64,000 nt of DNA from contig NC_091973.1 of assembly GCF_036711975.1 (NCBI RefSeq), forward strand, positions 19,220,001 to 19,284,000. Reading direction: 5' to 3'. The stretch's first letter is position 1; the number at the start of each line of letters is the position of its first letter. A program made the translations under genes and the position numbers. The notes beneath the pieces were generated by a model. That model made no database searches. It was not told where the DNA came from and saw only the letters and a program-made list of their open reading frames with translations. Source of the stretch: Onthophagus taurus (lineage: Eukaryota; Arthropoda; Insecta; Coleoptera; Scarabaeidae). This document shows positions 61,801 through 64,000 of the stretch, piece after piece.

Positions 61801-62792
61801 AGCACGCTATAGCTCACGGTCTCAAAGTTTTGAAAGTAAATAGAGTTTTATCCTTTAAACAATCTGCGTGGTTGAAACCTTATATTGATATGAACACAAA
61901 ATTACGTCAATCCGCTAAAAATGATTTTGAAAGAGACTTTTTTAAACTAATGAATAATTCGGTATTTGGAAAGACGATGGAAAACGTGGATAAAAGAGTT
62001 GATGTTCGGTTAATTACAAGTTGGGATGACATTTGCGGAAAAGGTAGGTCAAAACCCGGAGCTCGCAGTCTAATCGCTAAATTAAATTTTAAAAATATTA
62101 AGATTTTTACTGAAACATTTTCGGCAATTCAAATGGAGCGACTTCGTGTTGTTTACAACAAACCTATATACGTTGGTTTTACAGTTTTAGAAATTTCAAA
62201 ATTGTTAATGTATGAATTCTATTATAATTTTTTAAAACCTAAATATAATGAAGCAATTCGATTGTGTTATATGGATACGGACAGCTTCACTGTACATATT
62301 AACACCGATGACCTATATGAAGATATTAAATTAAATTTAGATAAATTTGACACCTCGAATTACCATCTGGATAATCAATTTAAGATCCCGCTTAAAAATA
62401 AAGCCGTATTAGGTCTTATGAAAGATGAGAATTGCGGTAGAATTATGACGGACTTTATAGGGTTACGATCGAAAATGTATGCAAATCGTGTTATTGATGG
62501 TCGTGTTACAAAAAAAGCTAAAGGTGTAAAAAAAGCTGTTGTGAAACATAAAATTAAATTTGAAAATTATTTCGATTGTTTAACTTTGAAAAACACTATG
62601 TTTGCAAAACAAATTTTATTTAGAAGTTGTAATCACACCGTATACACGGTATTACAAAATAAATTGGTCCTTTCACCGTACGATGCCAAGAGATTTATTA
62701 AAGATGATGGTATAGATACGTTAGCTTGGGGTCATAACCGTATTGTTAGTAGTAGTAGTAGTGAGGGTACATTACCAACTCTTAAACCTTAA
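58845..62792 (+). CDS. POLB: Protein-primed family B DNA polymerase with zinc fingers
   Basis: From the ATG at 58845 the protein has 1315 residues. Three C2H2 fingers are at the N terminus: CEKCQQVFSLKCNLNRHMRN, CSICQKKFRRQDAFVQHRRS and CDVCGKFFSSHATLAAHLRS. Another CDGCLTRFSSAEKL lies near 410. The exonuclease motif FVIYADFESIL is near 475. An endonuclease-VII-like insert, CHICKTPF then HDHCHITGKYRG, is near 576-600. Polymerase motif A is YWDANNLYGWAM (about 884), motif B KLMNNSVFGKTMEN (about 1035) and motif C YMDTDSF (about 1142). It would replicate the linear element from its ends. All motifs are intact. Confidence 0.95.
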   Translation: MFSCEKCQQVFSLKCNLNRHMRNKHCVGLQLICSICQKKFRRQDAFVQHRRSIHGIEPQRKDPLPNLIQNSTHRDFDESAASTSASKSKIKLTNKLCDVCGKFFSSHATLAAHLRSEHITSIEKDVEQVSTCYKNRVACYKIGGVEADDDIPSYLTRSRETVRRLINNYISDIRGSVKAQIELLAVFIKSSFNENGEEGVIASMKNFNTKFKVITSITFEEIYDKMIRDIIKQSEDFQEQGSGWAFFSVSHLLLNVNKFQPIPGSSYIRLPSEIINKKACINIKNNDNACFAWCLTAALHPAQISKVRTSSYPHYSQVLNLEGITFPVHLKDISKIETLNNLSINVYELVFDSINYTYNVEGPIHFTKNRRDTHVNLLYLFNNGIGHFVLIKNLSRLISKHIANHNGSIRLCDGCLTRFSSAEKLSRHQQYDCNHITTILPSKNLKSIPNFMGNLMPENILEFNNFKNTQMVPFVIYADFESILKPIEHCEPDFSKSFTEKVDIHQPYSFAYYIVSTVDGTCCKFETYTGLDCPKVFILKLMEDVRYIYHKYIKYVKPMTPLTVEEQVAFEATNICHICKTPFGEDVVKVHDHCHITGKYRGPVHVVCNLNFKIPKFIPVFLHNFSCYDAHLFVKEMADIEDVNGIDVLPNNKEKYISFSKSVLVDQIQNQSRFENRFMKLRFLDSFRFMASSLDSLSSNLVEEDFVHVRKFFPCNKQFQLLKRKGIFPYGYIDSLEKLSETSLPQKSGFFNKLSFENITDKDYLHAQTVWQTFQCQNLKDYSDLYLKTDVLLLADVFEKFRRVCFETYGLDPAHYYTTPGLTWDAMLKFTKIKLELLTDVDQVHFIKKGIRGGISQCSLRHAKANNKYMDNYDSNSPSKFLMYWDANNLYGWAMSQPMPYGDFKWLDDTEIQNLNFNHVSDEADYGYILDVDIEYPHYLHDIHNDLPFLAENICPPNSSNSESEKRLIPNLFNKKNYIVHYRNLKHAIAHGLKVLKVNRVLSFKQSAWLKPYIDMNTKLRQSAKNDFERDFFKLMNNSVFGKTMENVDKRVDVRLITSWDDICGKGRSKPGARSLIAKLNFKNIKIFTETFSAIQMERLRVVYNKPIYVGFTVLEISKLLMYEFYYNFLKPKYNEAIRLCYMDTDSFTVHINTDDLYEDIKLNLDKFDTSNYHLDNQFKIPLKNKAVLGLMKDENCGRIMTDFIGLRSKMYANRVIDGRVTKKAKGVKKAVVKHKIKFENYFDCLTLKNTMFAKQILFRSCNHTVYTVLQNKLVLSPYDAKRFIKDDGIDTLAWGHNRIVSSSSSEGTLPTLKP

Positions 62793-62825
62793 ACGTTAGC
62801 TTTTTTTAGTATTGAAACAGTCGTC

Positions 62826-63554
62826 ATGGAGTGTAGTTTGTTTGTAATTCAAAGTGATTTCTATAGAAAGTTGGAACATACCTACTTCTATCATTTAAGA
62901 AACTTTATCAAAGAAAATAATCTTGATGGTGTTAATACCATATTGGAAAAAATAATTATCCCAAACCAGATTTTAACATATCGAAATCTACACCTAGCTT
63001 CTGTTGAAATTTTAGAAGTAATTCTTAATGAAAAACTGAATTTTGATCATGTTGTTAAGCAATCATTAGAATCGCTTAATTGTTACGAGCGAAACAACAA
63101 CAATGAATTGAAGGTTAAAGATCTAGAATCACTGACTAGTAACGTAAGTATTAAATTTACTGATGAAATGTATAAAAAATATTTATTAACTAATTTATTC
63201 GCTGATAACGAAGGAATTGTTTCTATTAATAATCTTATATGTAAATACCGTAATTTACATTATTATTGTGATAAATTGATTTGCGATGCATTGTATTGTG
63301 CAGACAATGAATTTGTAAAAAGATGTATACAAGTTTTCAAAGCACTCAACTATGAATTTAACTTTGAGCCACTGTCGCGAATATCACACCAGAATATAAT
63401 GGCATGGTTAATAAACAACATGAGAAATGGAGCTAAAGGGAAACCAGTTGGATGGCAATCCGGTCCTGATTCGGCACATTGGCCCTCTACAAACACACAA
63501 GATTATGTAGATGTTTTAAACCTAATAGAACCATACATAAGATTACATATTTAA
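62826..63554 (+). CDS. Polinton hypothetical protein, 242 residues
   Basis: I do not recognise the family. The protein looks mostly helical, with LRNFIKENNLDGVNTILEKI, then YRNLHLASVEILEVILNEKL and CADNEFVKRCIQVFKALNYE, spacing reminiscent of ankyrin-like or other helical repeats without a clear consensus. The C-terminal part is rich in Gly, Trp and Ser (GKPVGWQSGPDSAHWPS). It lies 33 bases after the polymerase stop and may share its transcript. Confidence 0.7.
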   Translation: MECSLFVIQSDFYRKLEHTYFYHLRNFIKENNLDGVNTILEKIIIPNQILTYRNLHLASVEILEVILNEKLNFDHVVKQSLESLNCYERNNNNELKVKDLESLTSNVSIKFTDEMYKKYLLTNLFADNEGIVSINNLICKYRNLHYYCDKLICDALYCADNEFVKRCIQVFKALNYEFNFEPLSRISHQNIMAWLINNMRNGAKGKPVGWQSGPDSAHWPSTNTQDYVDVLNLIEPYIRLHI

Positions 63555-63587
63555 ATAAATAATATATTAAATACCATTTAAAGTGTT

Positions 63588-63782
63588 TTATTTATTTAAT
63601 TTCTCATTTTTTTTACGTAATATTTCATACAATAATTTTTCAGTTTCTTCAATACGTCTCTTAAAACGATACCTATCTGCAGCTGCTTGCAACCATTCCG
63701 ATCCGTTTCTAGCATTTTTGCTATATTCGTCTTCATCAATATAATACACATCTAAATCTTCTTTAAATTTAACACGCTTCAT
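63588..63782 (-). CDS. Small gene starting inside the right terminal repeat
   Basis: The 64-residue frame starts MKRVKFKEDLDVYYIDED and ends in a lysine-rich helix (ETEKLLYEILRKKNEKLNK). Its first 24 codons lie in the terminal inverted repeat, so a truncated copy exists at 49220. Its promoter would be the terminal repeat itself. It is transcribed inward, convergent with the 242-residue gene. It may be an early or regulatory protein; function unknown. Confidence 0.7.
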   Translation of the reverse strand: MKRVKFKEDLDVYYIDEDEYSKNARNGSEWLQAAADRYRFKRRIEETEKLLYEILRKKNEKLNK

Positions 63783-64000
63783 TTCAATGTATATTACTCA
63801 CCTTTAAAATACAAGTTCACTGTAACGTTTGTTGTTTTTTTTTTTTTTAATTCTCCTTTCACTTTCACACACTTAGTCCTAATTGTAGCACGAATCATTA
63901 ATCGTAATTTTTATATATTGACGGTCACCCTACTTTTATTTATATTAAAAAAATTTGCATTCCCTCCACCCTCAGTAGTACCAACATAATTGAGATTCAT
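63712..64000 (-). repeat. Polinton right terminal inverted repeat, running off the window
   Basis: Reverse complement of 49005-49290 up to the last base of the window. About 110 further bases are expected beyond. Confidence 0.93.

Larger units (their letters stand above)
48895..64000. mobile_element. Maverick/Polinton, nearly complete
   Basis: The left end lies at about 48895, where THAP-transposase sequence stops and AGTTCTGGAGCAGG starts, AG being typical for Polinton ends. The right end is outside the window: bases 63712-64000 are the reverse complement of 49005-49290. Full length is predicted at about 15.2 kb. The element has protein-primed PolB, integrase, packaging ATPase, protease, minor and major capsid proteins, and all core frames are open. 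It is therefore a young, possibly functional integrated virus-like element. Confidence 0.93.

Overview
The window looks like repeat-dense, AT-rich animal chromosomal DNA, most probably from an insect. The evidence is an insect-type errantivirus with an env gene, a BEL/Pao element, Penelope-like elements, PIF/Harbinger elements with a MADF-domain partner, a THAP-type transposase and an insect-style Maverick/Polinton. The species cannot be told. I see no convincing host gene, rRNA or tRNA: nearly every recognisable coding stretch belongs to a mobile element.

Layout. 1-1010: end of a Penelope-like element (PLE) with inverted arms and a hammerhead-like motif. 1010-4020: decayed Ty3/gypsy on the minus strand. 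4020-5880: Tc1/mariner debris. 6160-6700: BEL fragment. 6720-9180: decayed gypsy carrying a TTAA-flanked MITE. 9180-12973: Ty1/copia element cut off at its 3' end. 12974-16042: PIF/Harbinger copy 1, itself holding a piggyBac scrap. 16043-20307: hAT transposon split by a nearly intact PLE (16774-19832) with a 15-bp target duplication. 20859-22115: second hAT transposase, cut by a third PLE (to 23019). 23025-28904: complete BEL/Pao element with identical-looking LTRs. 29568-29960: LINE endonuclease scrap. 30000-42300: a three-layer nest, in which an old plus-strand errantivirus is split by Harbinger copy 2, which is split by a complete errantivirus (33479-40746) with identical-looking LTRs. 42420-48894: PLE tail with a second hammerhead-like motif, integrase scraps, a rearranged piggyBac, a LINE reverse transcriptase scrap, a gypsy integrase and a THAP/P-like transposase. 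48895-64000: an almost complete Maverick/Polinton whose right terminal repeat runs off the window.

The Polinton is the best preserved system. A minus-strand block encodes integrase, two virion-like or unknown proteins, a parvovirus-type phospholipase A2 domain and a FtsK/HerA-type packaging ATPase. A divergent plus-strand block encodes a pVI-like membrane-active protein, an adenain-like protease, penton-like minor capsid protein, a 44-residue protein, double-jelly-roll-type major capsid protein, an OB-fold-like protein and a protein-primed DNA polymerase. Together these cover replication, integration, packaging, capsid assembly, maturation and membrane breach, so the element resembles an integrated virus. 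Points of special interest are the protease frame, which opens only through a -1 shift from the pVI-like gene at an A8 run, a remnant second major-capsid tail, and a doubled left terminus.

In Harbinger copy 2 the two element genes lie on opposite strands and are interdigitated: the last exon of each sits inside the intron of the other. Copy 1 shows the same exon order.
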